Source: Hydrogenophaga sp. Root209
GTDB taxonomy: Bacteria > Pseudomonadota > Gammaproteobacteria > Burkholderiales > Burkholderiaceae_C
Length of the DNA: 64,000 bases
Reading direction: 5' to 3'
NCBI RefSeq assembly: GCF_001428625.1
Contig: NZ_LMIE01000005.1
Coordinates: 55,001-119,000, forward strand
Shown here: piece by piece, positions 19,609 to 29,807 of the stretch
Layout: every line of letters starts with the position of its first letter
How positions within the stretch are numbered: position 1 is the first letter of the stretch
The notes under the pieces: generated by a model
What the model was told of the DNA's origin: nothing
Database searches by the model: none
What the model saw: the letters and a program-made list of their open reading frames with translations, nothing else
Position numbers and translations under genes: made by a program

Positions 19609-19974
19609 ATGTCCCTGATCGCCAACATAGTCGTCGCGCTGGTTGCGCTTCTGCACTTCTACTTCCTGGTGCTGGAGATGTTCCTCTGGGACAAGCCGGC
19701 CGGGCTGAAGGCCTTCGGTCAGACGCCTGCATCGGCCGCCGCCACCAAGGTGCTGGCGGCCAACCAGGGGCTGTACAACGGCTTCCTGGCCGCTGGCCTG
19801 CTCTGGGGCCTGTGGCTGGGCCCCGCGGGGTTTGGCGTGAAGGTGTTCTTCCTGTTGTGCGTGCTGGTGGCGGGCCTGTATGGCGCGGTCACCGCGAGCC
19901 GCAAGATCCTGTTCGTGCAGGCGCTGCCGGCGGCCGTGGGCCTGGTGCTGGTGTACCTGAGCCGAGCGGCCTGA
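19609..19974 (+). CDS. DUF1304 membrane protein
   Basis: A 121-residue, four-helix integral membrane protein of the DUF1304 family. The opening MSLIANIVVALVALLHFYFL and the segment KVLAANQGLYNGFLAAGL are characteristic. The ATG at 19609 has the ribosome-binding site GAAGGAG. It lies 23 bp after liuR and is probably co-transcribed. Function unknown. It converges with the yigZ gene, leaving only 4 bp between stops. Confidence 0.85.
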   Translation: MSLIANIVVALVALLHFYFLVLEMFLWDKPAGLKAFGQTPASAAATKVLAANQGLYNGFLAAGLLWGLWLGPAGFGVKVFFLLCVLVAGLYGAVTASRKILFVQALPAAVGLVLVYLSRAA

Positions 19975-19978
19975 AGCG

Positions 19979-20584
19979 TCAGCCCGTGTCGGCGTCGTCG
20001 ACGTTTCGCCACACCACCCGGCCTTGCCCGGCGTCGTTGATGCGCGCCACCAGCGCCGCTGCGCGTGGCTGGGGCACGCGCAGGGTGGCGTCCACCCCGT
20101 CGCCGTGTTGCACCTCGGCCAGCGTGGCGCCGAAAGCGCCGAGTTCGCGTCGCAACCAGCCTTCCAGCGCATAGGGCAGCACACAGCGCAGCAGCTGCCA
20201 GCGGATCACCGGTACCTTGTCCGCCGTCAACAGGGCCTGGGCCACGCTGTCGGTGTAAGCGCGCACCAGCCCGCCCGCGCCCAGCGGTGTGCCGCCGTAG
20301 TAGCGCACCACCGTGGCCAGCACACCTTCCAGATCCTGGTGGCGCAGCACTTCCAGCATCGGCCGTCCGGCCGTGCCACCCGGTTCTCCATCGTCGTTGG
20401 CCGCCGAGTGCCCGCCCGCCATGAGCGCCCAGCACACGTGGGTCGCGCCAGGGTGTTCTGCGCGCAGCCCGGCCACGCGCGCCAGAGCGGCAGCGCGGTC
20501 GGCCACCGGCTCCACGCAGCCGATGAAGCGGCTTTTCTTGAGGGTCAGGTCGCTGTGGACGGGGGCGGTCAGGGTGAAGGGCAT
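19979..20584 (-). CDS. yigZ: YigZ/IMPACT family protein
   Basis: A 201-residue protein of the UPF0029/IMPACT family. The N-terminal domain carries KKSRFIGCV, NDDGEPGGTAGRPM and VVRYYGGTPLGAGGLVRAY; a shorter DUF1949-like C-terminal part follows. Relatives are linked to translation or stress control, but the biochemical role is unclear. It reads toward DUF1304. Its start is 48 bp from the second LiuR operator, so it may be influenced by that site. Confidence 0.9.
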   Translation of the reverse strand: MPFTLTAPVHSDLTLKKSRFIGCVEPVADRAAALARVAGLRAEHPGATHVCWALMAGGHSAANDDGEPGGTAGRPMLEVLRHQDLEGVLATVVRYYGGTPLGAGGLVRAYTDSVAQALLTADKVPVIRWQLLRCVLPYALEGWLRRELGAFGATLAEVQHGDGVDATLRVPQPRAAALVARINDAGQGRVVWRNVDDADTG

Positions 20585-20632
20585 GGCCGCTTGAGGATAG
20601 CCTTGGCCGGTGGTCCCGAAGCTGGCTTGAAG

Positions 20633-20654
20633 TTAACGTTTACGTAAACGTCAA
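20633..20654. promoter_or_regulatory. LiuR operator upstream of thioesterase-liuA
   Basis: TTAACGTTTACGTAAACGTCAA is a 22-bp palindrome with one mismatched pair; its inner 16 bases ACGTTTACGTAAACGT are perfectly symmetric. It contains a 15/16 match to the site before liuR. It lies 38 bp before the GTG start of the thioesterase gene and between that gene and divergent yigZ. Confidence 0.82.
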
Positions 20655-20692
20655 CGTAGAATCCAGGGCTTCCCCCACGCACCGAGAACGCC

Positions 20693-21154
20693 GTGAGCCT
20701 GCCCACTTTCGATCCCCGCAACCCCGACTTTGAAACCCGCGTGCGCGAGAGCTTCGCCCGCCAGGCCGCCATGCGCACCTTGGGCGCCACGCTCGCCGTC
20801 GTCAAGCCCGGGCGGGTGGAGATCACGCTGCCGTGGGCCGAGCCGCTGACCCAGCAACACGGCTTTCTGCACGCCGGCATGGTTGCCACGGGGCTCGATT
20901 CGGCCTGCGGTTACGCCGGGTTCTCACTGATGGCATCCGACGCGGCGGTGCTCACGATCGAGTTCAAGATCAACCTGCTGGCACCCGCCCAGGGCCAGAG
21001 CTTCCGCATGGTCGGCACGGTCATCAAACCCGGGCGCACCGTCACGGTGTGCGAGGGGCATGCTTACGCTATTGACGGCGGACGCGAAAAACTGGTGGCC
21101 ACCATGGGCTGCACGCTCATGGCCGTGGTCGGTCGCGACAACATCCAGGGCTGA
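20693..21154 (+). CDS. PaaI-family thioesterase (hotdog fold)
   Basis: A 153-residue hotdog-fold protein. The segment QQHGFLHAGMVATGLDSACG holds the HGG/HAG-type catalytic turn with Asp, and ITLPWAEPL precedes it. Likely an acyl-CoA thioesterase; the substrate may be a leucine-pathway intermediate given the position directly before liuA. The start is a GTG at 20693, 38 bp behind the LiuR operator, making this the first gene of the unit. Confidence 0.85.
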   Translation: MSLPTFDPRNPDFETRVRESFARQAAMRTLGATLAVVKPGRVEITLPWAEPLTQQHGFLHAGMVATGLDSACGYAGFSLMASDAAVLTIEFKINLLAPAQGQSFRMVGTVIKPGRTVTVCEGHAYAIDGGREKLVATMGCTLMAVVGRDNIQG

Positions 21155-21187
21155 AGCCCGCTTCCTTTTTCATCGGAGACAACACCC

Positions 21188-22369
21188 ATGACCAACCTGC
21201 CCGGCCTCGATTTCCAGCTCGGTGAAGACATCGACGCCCTGCGCGACGCGGTGCGTGATTTTGCTCAAGCCGAGATCGCACCGCGCGCGGCCGCGATCGA
21301 CCAGAGCGACCAGTTCCCCATGGACCTGTGGCGCAAGATGGGCGATCTCGGCGTGCTCGGCATCACCGTGAGCGAGGAATACGGCGGTGCCAACATGGGC
21401 TACCTGGCCCACATGATCGCCATGGAAGAGATCTCGCGCGCTTCGGCCAGCGTGGGCCTTTCGTACGGCGCGCACAGCAACCTCTGCGTGAACCAGATCA
21501 AGCGCAACGGCAGCGACGCGCAGCGCCTGAAGTACCTGCCCAGGCTGATCAGCGGCGAACACGTGGGTGCTCTCGCCATGAGCGAACCGGGCGCCGGCTC
21601 CGACGTGATCAGCATGAAGCTGAAAGCCGAGGACAAGGGGGGCTACTACCTGCTCAACGGCAGCAAGATGTGGATCACCAACGGGCCCGATGCCGACACC
21701 ATGGTGGTCTACGCCAAGTCGGAACCCGAGATGGGCGCGCGTGGCGTCACGGCCTTCATCGTCGAGAAGGGCATGAAAGGCTTCAGCACCGCGCAGAAGC
21801 TCGACAAGCTCGGCATGCGCGGAAGCCACACCGGCGAGATGGTGTTCAACAACGTGGAAGTGCCGGTCGAGAACATCCTGGGTGGCCTGAACAATGGCGC
21901 CAAGGTGCTCATGAGTGGCCTGGATTACGAGCGCGCCGTGCTCACCGGCGGCCCGCTGGGCATCATGCAGGCCGTCATGGACAACATCGTTCCCTACATC
22001 CACGACCGCAAGCAGTTCGGTCAGAGCATCGGTGAGTTCCAGCTGATCCAGGGCAAGGTGGCCGACATGTACACCGTGCTGCAGGCCGGCCGCTCGTTCG
22101 CCTACACGGTGGCGAAAAACCTCGATCTGCTGGGCGCAGAACACGTGCGTCAGGTGCGCAAGGACTGCGCCTCGGTCATCCTGTGGTGCGCCGAAGAAGC
22201 CACCAAGATGGCGGGCAACGGCATCCAGATCTTCGGTGGCAACGGCTACATCAACGAATACCCGTTGGGTCGCCTCTGGCGCGACGCCAAGCTCTACGAA
22301 ATCGGCGCCGGCACGAGCGAGATCCGCCGCATGCTGATCGGCCGCGAGCTGTTTGCCGAGACCTGCTGA
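21188..22369 (+). CDS. liuA: isovaleryl-CoA dehydrogenase
   Basis: A 393-residue FAD enzyme that oxidises isovaleryl-CoA to 3-methylcrotonyl-CoA. The catalytic base is Glu248 in [12 protein letters not shown], the position used by isovaleryl-CoA dehydrogenases; the alternative position near the C-terminus reads GAGTSEI and lacks Glu. Substrate-binding GEPGAGSD and IFGGNGYI are present. It follows the thioesterase by 33 bp and sits under the LiuR operator. Well-supported assignment. Confidence 0.96.
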   Translation: MTNLPGLDFQLGEDIDALRDAVRDFAQAEIAPRAAAIDQSDQFPMDLWRKMGDLGVLGITVSEEYGGANMGYLAHMIAMEEISRASASVGLSYGAHSNLCVNQIKRNGSDAQRLKYLPRLISGEHVGALAMSEPGAGSDVISMKLKAEDKGGYYLLNGSKMWITNGPDADTMVVYAKSEPEMGARGVTAFIVEKGMKGFSTAQKLDKLGMRGSHTGEMVFNNVEVPVENILGGLNNGAKVLMSGLDYERAVLTGGPLGIMQAVMDNIVPYIHDRKQFGQSIGEFQLIQGKVADMYTVLQAGRSFAYTVAKNLDLLGAEHVRQVRKDCASVILWCAEEATKMAGNGIQIFGGNGYINEYPLGRLWRDAKLYEIGAGTSEIRRMLIGRELFAETC

Positions 22370-22398
22370 GCCACGACCCCACCCCCTAAGATCGCGCC

Positions 22399-23058
22399 AT
22401 GACTTCCGAACTCAAAGATCTTTTCGAGCGCAACCGCGTCTGGGCCGCCGACATGGTGGCCGCGCGCCCCGGCTTCTTCACCGACCTGCTGGCCCAGCAG
22501 AGCCCGCAGTACATGTGGATCGGCTGCTCCGACAGCCGCGTGCCCGCCAACCAGATCACCGGCCTGGACCCGGGCGAGGTGTTCGTGCACCGCAACGTGG
22601 CCAACGTGGTCGTGCCGACCGACCTGAATTGCCTATCCACCATCCAGTACGCGGTGGACATGCTCAAGGTGCAACACCTCATGGTGGTGGGGCACTACGG
22701 CTGTGGGGGTGTGCAGGCCGCGCTGCGCGATGTGCGCGTGGGCCTGGCGGACAACTGGCTGCGCCACATCAAGGATGTGCGCGACCGGCATTCAGCCTTG
22801 CTGGACGCCACACCCGAGCAGCACCGCGCCGACGTGTTGTGTGAACTCAACGCCATCGAACAGGTGATGAACGTGGCGCAAACCACGGTGGTGCAGGACG
22901 CCTGGGCGCGCGGGCAGGCGCTCACGCTGCACGGCTGGGTGTACGGCCTGCGCGACGGCCTGCTGCACGACATGCACATGACGGTGGACAACAAAGACCA
23001 GATCGACGCCGCCTACCGCAAGGCCGTGGCCGGCGTGGGCTCGGTGCGCCAGAGCTGA
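22399..23058 (+). CDS. can: beta-class carbonic anhydrase
   Basis: A 219-residue zinc enzyme that interconverts CO2 and bicarbonate. The ligands are visible: Cys43, Asp45 and Arg47 in CSDSRVP, His99 and Cys102 in GHYGCGGV. It lies 29 bp after liuA on the same strand. Its presence in the leucine unit makes sense because methylcrotonyl-CoA carboxylase (LiuB/LiuD) consumes bicarbonate; this link is an inference. Confidence 0.95.
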   Translation: MTSELKDLFERNRVWAADMVAARPGFFTDLLAQQSPQYMWIGCSDSRVPANQITGLDPGEVFVHRNVANVVVPTDLNCLSTIQYAVDMLKVQHLMVVGHYGCGGVQAALRDVRVGLADNWLRHIKDVRDRHSALLDATPEQHRADVLCELNAIEQVMNVAQTTVVQDAWARGQALTLHGWVYGLRDGLLHDMHMTVDNKDQIDAAYRKAVAGVGSVRQS

Positions 23059-23131
23059 GCGGCGGCCCCGCCATCCGTTGACACACCGACGGGACGCACC
23101 GCAAGGTCAACCCATACGGCAGGCCCACCCC

Positions 23132-24943
23132 ATGCTTCCCCAGCGCCTCGACTCGACTCTGGCCTACGCCATCGCCAAGGCCATGATGGACGGCTTCAAC
23201 CGGCACTACCGGCTGTTCCGCACCGAGTCGGCACGCGCCAAACACCGCTTCGAGACGCGCGACTGGCTTGGCCAGCAGCGCGCACAGCGCGAGCGCATCG
23301 AGTTCTACGACTTGCGGGTCAAGGAATGCGTGATGCGGCTCATGAAGGAATTCGGCGCCGACGAACAGCCCATGGACGTGTGGGAGCAGGTCAAGCTGCA
23401 CTACATCGGGCTGCTGGTGAATCACCACCAGCCCGAGCTGGCAGAGACCTTCTTCAACTCGGTCACCACCAAGATCCTCCAGCGCGCCTACTTCCAGAAC
23501 GATTTCATCTTCGTGCGCCCGGCGGTTTCCACCGAGTACATCGAGAACGAGGAACCCAGCGCGAAGCCCACCTACCGCTGCTACTACCCCACCGCAGAGA
23601 CCATGCAGGCTGAGGCCTTGCGCATGCTCCAGGACTTCGCCCTGCGCGTGCCGTTCGAGAACCTGGAGTGCGACGCCGAGCTGGTGCTCGGCGCCATGAA
23701 GCAGCATTTTGATCATGTGAAGCTGCGCGCCAACTTCCAGTTCCAGGTGCTCTCGGGCCTGTTCTTCCGCAACAAAGGCGCGTACGTGGTCGGCAAGATC
23801 ATCAACGGCTTCCAGGAGGTGCCGTTTGCCCTGCCCATCCTGCACAACACCGACGGCAAACTGGTGGTGGACGCCGCGCTCTTCGGCGAGGACGACCTGC
23901 TGATCCTCTTCAGCTTCGCGCGCGCCTACTTCATGGTCGACATGGAGATTCCGAGCGCCTACGTGCAGTTTTTGCGCAGCATGATGCCGCGCAAGCCGCG
24001 CGCCGAGTTCTACAACGCGCTGGGTCTGGCCAAGCAGGGCAAGACGCTGTTCTACCGCGACTTCCTTTTCCACATGCGGCACTCCACCGACAAGTTCCGC
24101 ATTGCGCCCGGCATCAAGGGCATGGTCATGCTGGTGTTTGATCTGCCGAGTTTTCCGTTCGTGTTCAAGGTCATCAAGGACTACTACCCGCCGCAGAAGG
24201 ACACGTCGCGCGAGCAGATCCGCGGCAAGTACCTGCTGGTCAAGCAGCACGACCGCGTGGGCCGCATGGCCGACACGCTGGAGTTCTCCGAGGTGGGTTT
24301 TCCGCGCGACCGCTTCACAGACGAACTGATCGCCGAGATCCAGAAGTTCGCGCCCAGCCAGCTCGAGATCAGCGACCGCGACGGTGATGGTGACATCGAG
24401 GTGGTGCTCAAGCACTGCTATATCGAACGCCGCATGATTCCGCTCAACATCTACCTGCGGGAAGCGTTCGACGCGCTGCAGGTGCAGGCTGCCGACCCCA
24501 CGGCCCTGGCGCAGATCGAGCGCGCGGTGGTCGAATACGGCAACGCCATCAAGGATCTGGTGGCTGCCAACATCTTTCCTGGCGACATGCTGTGGAAGAA
24601 CTTCGGCATCACCCGCCATGGCAAGGTCGTGTTCTACGACTACGACGAGATCGAATACATCACCGACTGCAACTTTCGCCGCGTGCCCGAGCCGCGCAAC
24701 GCGGAGGATGAAATGTCGGGCGAGGTCTGGTACCCGGTCGGCAAGCGCGACGTGTTCCCCGAGACCTTCGGCCCCTTTCTGCTCGGCAACGATGCCGTGC
24801 GCGAGGTGTTCATGAAGCACCACGCCGACCTGCTCGACGCCGCCTTCTGGCAGGCGCACAAGGAGCGCATCGCCGCTGGCCATGTGCACGACGTTTTCCC
24901 CTACGAGCGCGATCGGCGTTTTCTTGCCCACGCGCTCGCCTGA
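23132..24943 (+). CDS. aceK: isocitrate dehydrogenase kinase/phosphatase
   Basis: A 603-residue bifunctional enzyme that phosphorylates or dephosphorylates isocitrate dehydrogenase and so sets flow between the TCA cycle and the glyoxylate shunt. The ATP-binding segment [17 protein letters not shown] lies near residue 325, with [10 protein letters not shown] after it, and the kinase core includes [20 protein letters not shown] and [10 protein letters not shown]. The ATG at 23132 ([14 protein letters not shown]) is preferred; a TTG at 23078 would give an unlikely extension. It sits inside the leucine unit and not with aceA/aceB, which suits a diet that yields acetyl-CoA. Confidence 0.96.
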   Translation: MLPQRLDSTLAYAIAKAMMDGFNRHYRLFRTESARAKHRFETRDWLGQQRAQRERIEFYDLRVKECVMRLMKEFGADEQPMDVWEQVKLHYIGLLVNHHQPELAETFFNSVTTKILQRAYFQNDFIFVRPAVSTEYIENEEPSAKPTYRCYYPTAETMQAEALRMLQDFALRVPFENLECDAELVLGAMKQHFDHVKLRANFQFQVLSGLFFRNKGAYVVGKIINGFQEVPFALPILHNTDGKLVVDAALFGEDDLLILFSFARAYFMVDMEIPSAYVQFLRSMMPRKPRAEFYNALGLAKQGKTLFYRDFLFHMRHSTDKFRIAPGIKGMVMLVFDLPSFPFVFKVIKDYYPPQKDTSREQIRGKYLLVKQHDRVGRMADTLEFSEVGFPRDRFTDELIAEIQKFAPSQLEISDRDGDGDIEVVLKHCYIERRMIPLNIYLREAFDALQVQAADPTALAQIERAVVEYGNAIKDLVAANIFPGDMLWKNFGITRHGKVVFYDYDEIEYITDCNFRRVPEPRNAEDEMSGEVWYPVGKRDVFPETFGPFLLGNDAVREVFMKHHADLLDAAFWQAHKERIAAGHVHDVFPYERDRRFLAHALA

Positions 24944-24979
24944 AACCCATTCGTCCTCACCCTTTCAAGGAGATTCACC

Positions 24980-26164
24980 ATGTCCCAAGACCCCGTCGTC
25001 ATCGTTGGCGCCGCCCGCACCCCCATGGGCTCGTTCCAGAGCGACTTCGCCAGCCTCTCGGCCCACGACCTCGGTGGCGTGGCCATCAAGGCCGCCGTGC
25101 AACGCAGCGGCGTCGACCCCGAGAAGGTCGATGAAGTCCTGTTCGGCAACTGCCTGATGGCTGGCCAGGGCCAGGCCCCGGCGCGCCAGGCCGCGTTCAA
25201 GGGCGGGCTGCCGAAATCGGCCGGCGCCGTCACGCTCTCCAAGATGTGCGGTTCGGGCATGAAGGCCACCATGCTCGCGCACGACATGCTCGTCGCCGGC
25301 AGCGCCACCGTGATGGTGGCCGGCGGCATGGAAAGCATGACCAACGCGCCCTACCTGCTGCAAAAGGGCCGCGGCGGATACCGCATGGGCCACGACAAGA
25401 TCTTCGACCACATGATGCTCGACGGCCTGGAAGACGCCTACGAGGCCGGCCGCTCCATGGGCACCTTTGGTGAAGACTGCGCGGCCAAATACAGCTTCAC
25501 CCGCGAACAGCAGGACGCCTTCGCCATTGCGTCGGTCTCGCGCGCCAAGGCAGCCACCGAGAGCGGCGCGTTTGCCACCGAGATCACCCCGGTGACGGTG
25601 AAAGACCGCAGCGGCGAGCGCGTGGTGTCCACCGACGAAGGCCCGGGCAAGGTCAAGCTCGACAAGGTCACCAGCCTCAAGCCCGCGTTCAAGAAGGACG
25701 GCACCATCACGGCGGCATCGAGCTCGTCCATCAACGACGGCGCGGCTGCGCTGGTGCTCATGCGCCAGTCCACTGCGCAGGCCCAGGGCCTGAAGCCGCT
25801 GGCGCGCATCGTGGCCCACAGCACCCACGCGCAGGAGCCCAACTGGTTTGCCACCGCCCCGGTGGGCGCCACGCAGAAGCTGCTGGCCAAGACCGGCTGG
25901 AGCGTTGCCGATGTGGACCTGTGGGAGATCAACGAAGCCTTCGCCGTGGTGCCCATGGCGCTCATGACCGAACTGAACATCCCGCACGAGAAGGTCAACG
26001 TCAACGGTGGTGCCTGCGCGCTGGGTCACCCCATCGGTGCCAGCGGCGCGCGCATCCTCGTTACGTTGCTGCACGCACTGCAGGCGCGCGGCGGCAAGAA
26101 GGGCGTGGCCACGCTGTGCATCGGTGGTGGCGAGGCCACAGCCATGGCGATTGAATTGATGTAA
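24980..26164 (+). CDS. acetyl-CoA C-acyltransferase (thiolase)
   Basis: A 394-residue thiolase. The nucleophile is Cys90 in KMCGSGMKA; the second half holds NVNGGACALGHPIGASGARI and the final active-site CIGGGEA. GGMESMTNAPYLL is typical of acetoacetyl-CoA thiolases (AtoB/PhaA type). In the leucine unit it could cleave acetoacetyl-CoA made from the acetoacetate released by LiuE. Which symbol applies is not certain. It follows aceK by 36 bp with a good AAGGAG site and is followed by a repeat that may end the transcript. Confidence 0.92.
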   Translation: MSQDPVVIVGAARTPMGSFQSDFASLSAHDLGGVAIKAAVQRSGVDPEKVDEVLFGNCLMAGQGQAPARQAAFKGGLPKSAGAVTLSKMCGSGMKATMLAHDMLVAGSATVMVAGGMESMTNAPYLLQKGRGGYRMGHDKIFDHMMLDGLEDAYEAGRSMGTFGEDCAAKYSFTREQQDAFAIASVSRAKAATESGAFATEITPVTVKDRSGERVVSTDEGPGKVKLDKVTSLKPAFKKDGTITAASSSSINDGAAALVLMRQSTAQAQGLKPLARIVAHSTHAQEPNWFATAPVGATQKLLAKTGWSVADVDLWEINEAFAVVPMALMTELNIPHEKVNVNGGACALGHPIGASGARILVTLLHALQARGGKKGVATLCIGGGEATAMAIELM

Positions 26165-26248
26165 CACCCCCGCGCCGCCTTCGGCGTCACCCCCTCAAGG
26201 GGGCGCCACCAGCGGCCCGGCGAAGCCGGTTCCGCGGTAGCCTTGGTG
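26165..26248. repeat. intergenic repeat, CCCCC..GGGGG family, copy 2
   Basis: Two hairpins: CGCCGCCTTCGGCG and CCCCCTCAAGGGGG, then a tail ending in TTCCGCGGTAGCCTTGG. It matches 32756-32842 closely across its length. It lies between the thiolase and SDR genes and could act as a transcription end. Confidence 0.75.
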
Positions 26249-26265
26249 TAAACACCCGTCACTCC

Positions 26266-26934
<669 letters not shown>

Positions 26935-26954
26935 ACCCCCCGAAAGACGCTTCC

Positions 26955-28085
26955 ATGCCACTCAACCAAGACCAACTCATGATCCGCGACGCCGTGCGCG
27001 CCTTTGCCCAGGAGCAGCTCTGGCCGAACGCGGCGAAGTGGGACAAGGCGCACCACTTTCCGACAGACGTGCACCAGGGGCTGGCTGAGCTTGGCGCCTA
27101 CGGCATCTGCGTGCCCGAGGCGCTGGGTGGCGCGGGGCTGGACTATGTGACGCTGGCCGTGGTGCTGGAAGAAATCGCGGCCGGTGACGGCGGCACCAGC
27201 ACCGCGATCTCGGTGACGAACTGCCCGGTCAACGCCATCCTGATGCGCTACGGCAGCGCGCGCCAGCAAGAGCAATGGCTGCGCCCGCTGGCCGCCGGCC
27301 AGATGCTCGGTGTGTTCTGCCTGACCGAGCCGCACGTGGGCTCGGACGCATCGGCCTTGCGCACGACGGCGACCAAAGAGGGCGATGAGTACGTGCTCAA
27401 CGGCGTCAAGCAGTTCATCACCAGTGGCAAGAACGGGCAACTGGCGATCGTGATCGCGGTGACGGACAAAGGCGCCGGCAAGAAAGGCATGAGCGCCTTC
27501 GTCGTGCCCACCAGCACCCCGGGTTATGTGGTCGCGCGACTGGAAGACAAACTCGGCCAGCACAGCAGCGACACCGCGCAGATCAACTTCGACAACTGCC
27601 GCATCCCGGCCGACAACCTGATCGGCGCCGAGGGCGAGGGCTACAGGATCGCGCTCTCGGCGCTTGAGGGCGGACGCATCGGCATTGCCGCGCAAAGCAT
27701 CGGCATGGCGCGCAGCGCCTTCGACTGCGCACTGGCCTATTCGAAAGAGCGCGCAAGTTTTGGGCAGCCGATCTTCAACCACCAGGCGGTGGGGTTTCGA
27801 CTGGCCGACATGGCCACGCAGATTGAAGCGGCGCGAGCGCTCACGCACCACGCCGCCGCCTTGCGCGACGCGGGGCAGCCCTGCCTGAAGGAAGCCGCGA
27901 TGGCCAAGCTGTTTGCCAGCGAGATGGCCGAAGCCGTGTGCACTGCCGCCATTCAGGTGTTCGGCGGCTACGGCTATGTGAGCGACTTTCCGGTGGAACG
28001 CATTTACCGGGACGTGCGGGTGTGCCAGATTTATGAAGGCACTTCAGACATTCAGAAAATCATCATTCAGCGCGCTTTGGCTTGA
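26955..28085 (+). CDS. acyl-CoA dehydrogenase, short-chain type
   Basis: A 376-residue FAD enzyme. The catalytic Glu361 is in IYEGTSDIQ, the position used by short-chain and butyryl-CoA dehydrogenases; FCLTEPHVGSDASAL and FGGYGYVSDFPVER are conserved. It thus differs in active-site layout from the neighbouring LiuA. The ATG at 26955 opens MPLNQDQLMIRDAV. The substrate could be a straight or branched short acyl-CoA. It is the last gene of this part of the regulon; a 313-bp gene-free stretch with two hairpins follows. Confidence 0.9.
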   Translation: MPLNQDQLMIRDAVRAFAQEQLWPNAAKWDKAHHFPTDVHQGLAELGAYGICVPEALGGAGLDYVTLAVVLEEIAAGDGGTSTAISVTNCPVNAILMRYGSARQQEQWLRPLAAGQMLGVFCLTEPHVGSDASALRTTATKEGDEYVLNGVKQFITSGKNGQLAIVIAVTDKGAGKKGMSAFVVPTSTPGYVVARLEDKLGQHSSDTAQINFDNCRIPADNLIGAEGEGYRIALSALEGGRIGIAAQSIGMARSAFDCALAYSKERASFGQPIFNHQAVGFRLADMATQIEAARALTHHAAALRDAGQPCLKEAAMAKLFASEMAEAVCTAAIQVFGGYGYVSDFPVERIYRDVRVCQIYEGTSDIQKIIIQRALA

Positions 28086-28113
28086 GTTCCTGGCGGTTCT
28101 CTCCGGTGAGGCC

Positions 28114-28214
28114 GGTCATCGACGGCCATGGGGCACGGCTCCGCGAATGTCCCCCGCGGCCTTCGGCCCTCCTCCTTGATTTCGCTGCGCCGTGCCCCAT
28201 GGCCGCCGATGACC
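28114..28214. repeat. long hairpin element A
   Basis: Arms at 28114-28139 and 28189-28214 are complementary over 26 bp with one mismatch. Between them is a 49-bp core (28140-28188) that includes CCCTCCTCCTTGAT. The same core, inverted, occurs in element B at 28255-28358, but the arms of A and B are unrelated in sequence. With element B it fills most of the 313-bp gap 28086-28398; nothing else was seen in that gap. Confidence 0.85.
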
Positions 28215-28254
28215 TCGTTGGCGCTCGGTCCGCAGACGCGCAAACATCACTTAA

Positions 28255-28358
28255 GGCTCGCGGGCGTGGTGTGTTCTGCGCAGCGGCATCAAGGAGGAGG
28301 GACGGCGAAGCCGGCCCGGGGGACAGTCGCGGAGCAGAGCACACCGCGTCCGCGAGCC
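28255..28358. repeat. long hairpin element B, inverted relative to A
   Basis: Arms at 28255-28279 and 28334-28358 pair over 25 bp; the three non-Watson-Crick positions are all G-U in + strand RNA. The core (28280-28333) carries ATCAAGGAGGAGGGA, the reverse complement of the element A core with a few changes. It ends 40 bp before trkA. It may act in transcription ending or RNA stability. Confidence 0.85.
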
Positions 28359-28398
28359 CGCGATGACGCAGCGCGCGGAGGGGTAACATCCCGCCACC

Positions 28399-29790
28399 AT
28401 GAACATCATCATCCTGGGTGCCGGCCGAGTCGGCGAAAGCGTCGCGGAGAGCCTGGTCTCCGAACAGAACGACATCACCGTGATCGACATGGACCCGGCC
28501 CGCCTGCGGCTCCTGGAGGAGCGGATCGACCTGCGTGGCGTGGTGGGCAACGGCATCCAGCCCTCCGTGTTGCGCGAGGCGGGCGCGAAGGACGCCGACA
28601 TGGTGATCGCCTGCGCCGCCAACGACGAAACCAACCTCGTGGTGTGCAAGGTCGCGCACGACATCTTCAACGTGCCCAGCACCATCGCCCGGCTGCGCTC
28701 ACCCGAATTCGCCGAGGGCGACGAACTGCTGGGCCGCAACGGTTTTGCGGTGGACCATGTGATCTGCCCTGAAGAGTCGGTCACGCGCTACATCCACCAA
28801 CTCATCAGCTACCCCGAAGCCCTGCAGGTGCTGGAGTTCGCCGACGGCCGCGCCAGCCTGATTGCGATCCGTGCCACGCACGGCGGCTCGCTGGTGGGCC
28901 ACACCATCGGCGAATTCCGCGAACGCTTCCCCCACGCCGAGATGCGCGTGGTGGCGCTTTACCGGCTCGACACCGAGATGGAAGCCACCAAGACCACCCG
29001 CATCCTCGCGGGCGACGAGGTGTTCGTGCTGGCCGACACGCAGAAGATCCGCTACGTGCTGGGCGCCATCCACAACATCGACAAACCGGTGCGCCGCATC
29101 ATGATCGCTGGCGGCGGCAAGGTCGGGCTGCGCCTGGCGCGTTCGCTGGAAGGCCAGTGCCAGGTGAAGATCATCGAGCACTACAAGGCCCGCTGCGAAT
29201 ACCTGGCCAGTCAGTTGCCCTCCAGCATGCTCATCCTCAACGGCGATGGCGCCGACGAGGACCTGCTGCTGGAAGAAAGCGTGGGCGAGATGGACATGTT
29301 TCTTGCGCTCACCAGCGACGACGAGGACAACATCATGTCGGCCATGCTGGCCAAGCGCATGGGCGCCGGGCGCGTGATGGCCCTGATCAACCGCCGTGCC
29401 TACGCCGACATGATGCAGGGCAGCACCATCGACATCGCGATTTCGCCTTCCCAGACCGTCATCGGCGAACTGCTCACGCACCTGCGCCGCGGCGACGTGG
29501 CGGCCGTGCACAGCCTGCGGCGCGGCGCGGCCGAGGCGCTCGAAGGCATTGCGCGTGGCGACGTGAAGACCAGCAAGCTGGTGGGTCGCAAGGTGGAAGA
29601 GCTCAAGCTGCCCAAGGGCGTTCGCATCGGCGCCATCGTGCGTGGCGAAGGGAGCCGGTCGGAAGTGCTCATGCCCCACCACGACACCGTCATCGAGGCC
29701 GATGACCACATCATCATGTTCATCCCGAACAAGCGCCTGGTGCGCGAGGTCGAAAAGCTGTTCCAGGTCGGCGCCACCTTCTTCGGCTGA
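28399..29790 (+). CDS. trkA: Trk potassium uptake regulator TrkA
   Basis: A 463-residue peripheral membrane protein that gates TrkH. It has two RCK units, each with a Rossmann nucleotide site: IILGAGRVGESVAE at residues 3-16 and IMIAGGGKVGLRLAR near 234, each followed by a TrkA_C domain. The length matches E. coli TrkA. It is followed 17 bp later by two trkH genes, forming a complete potassium uptake operon. Confidence 0.96.
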   Translation: MNIIILGAGRVGESVAESLVSEQNDITVIDMDPARLRLLEERIDLRGVVGNGIQPSVLREAGAKDADMVIACAANDETNLVVCKVAHDIFNVPSTIARLRSPEFAEGDELLGRNGFAVDHVICPEESVTRYIHQLISYPEALQVLEFADGRASLIAIRATHGGSLVGHTIGEFRERFPHAEMRVVALYRLDTEMEATKTTRILAGDEVFVLADTQKIRYVLGAIHNIDKPVRRIMIAGGGKVGLRLARSLEGQCQVKIIEHYKARCEYLASQLPSSMLILNGDGADEDLLLEESVGEMDMFLALTSDDEDNIMSAMLAKRMGAGRVMALINRRAYADMMQGSTIDIAISPSQTVIGELLTHLRRGDVAAVHSLRRGAAEALEGIARGDVKTSKLVGRKVEELKLPKGVRIGAIVRGEGSRSEVLMPHHDTVIEADDHIIMFIPNKRLVREVEKLFQVGATFFG

Positions 29791-29807
29791 AGCCGGAGCC
29801 TGCCTTC

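Noticed and set aside
22922-24931. A 669-codon antisense frame over aceK
   Set aside because: The sense strand encodes a well-conserved AceK; the antisense product matches no family I know.
28086-28398. An integron attC site or insertion-sequence remnant in the gap before trkA
   Set aside because: The arms differ between the two elements and there is no integrase, transposase fragment or target duplication visible.
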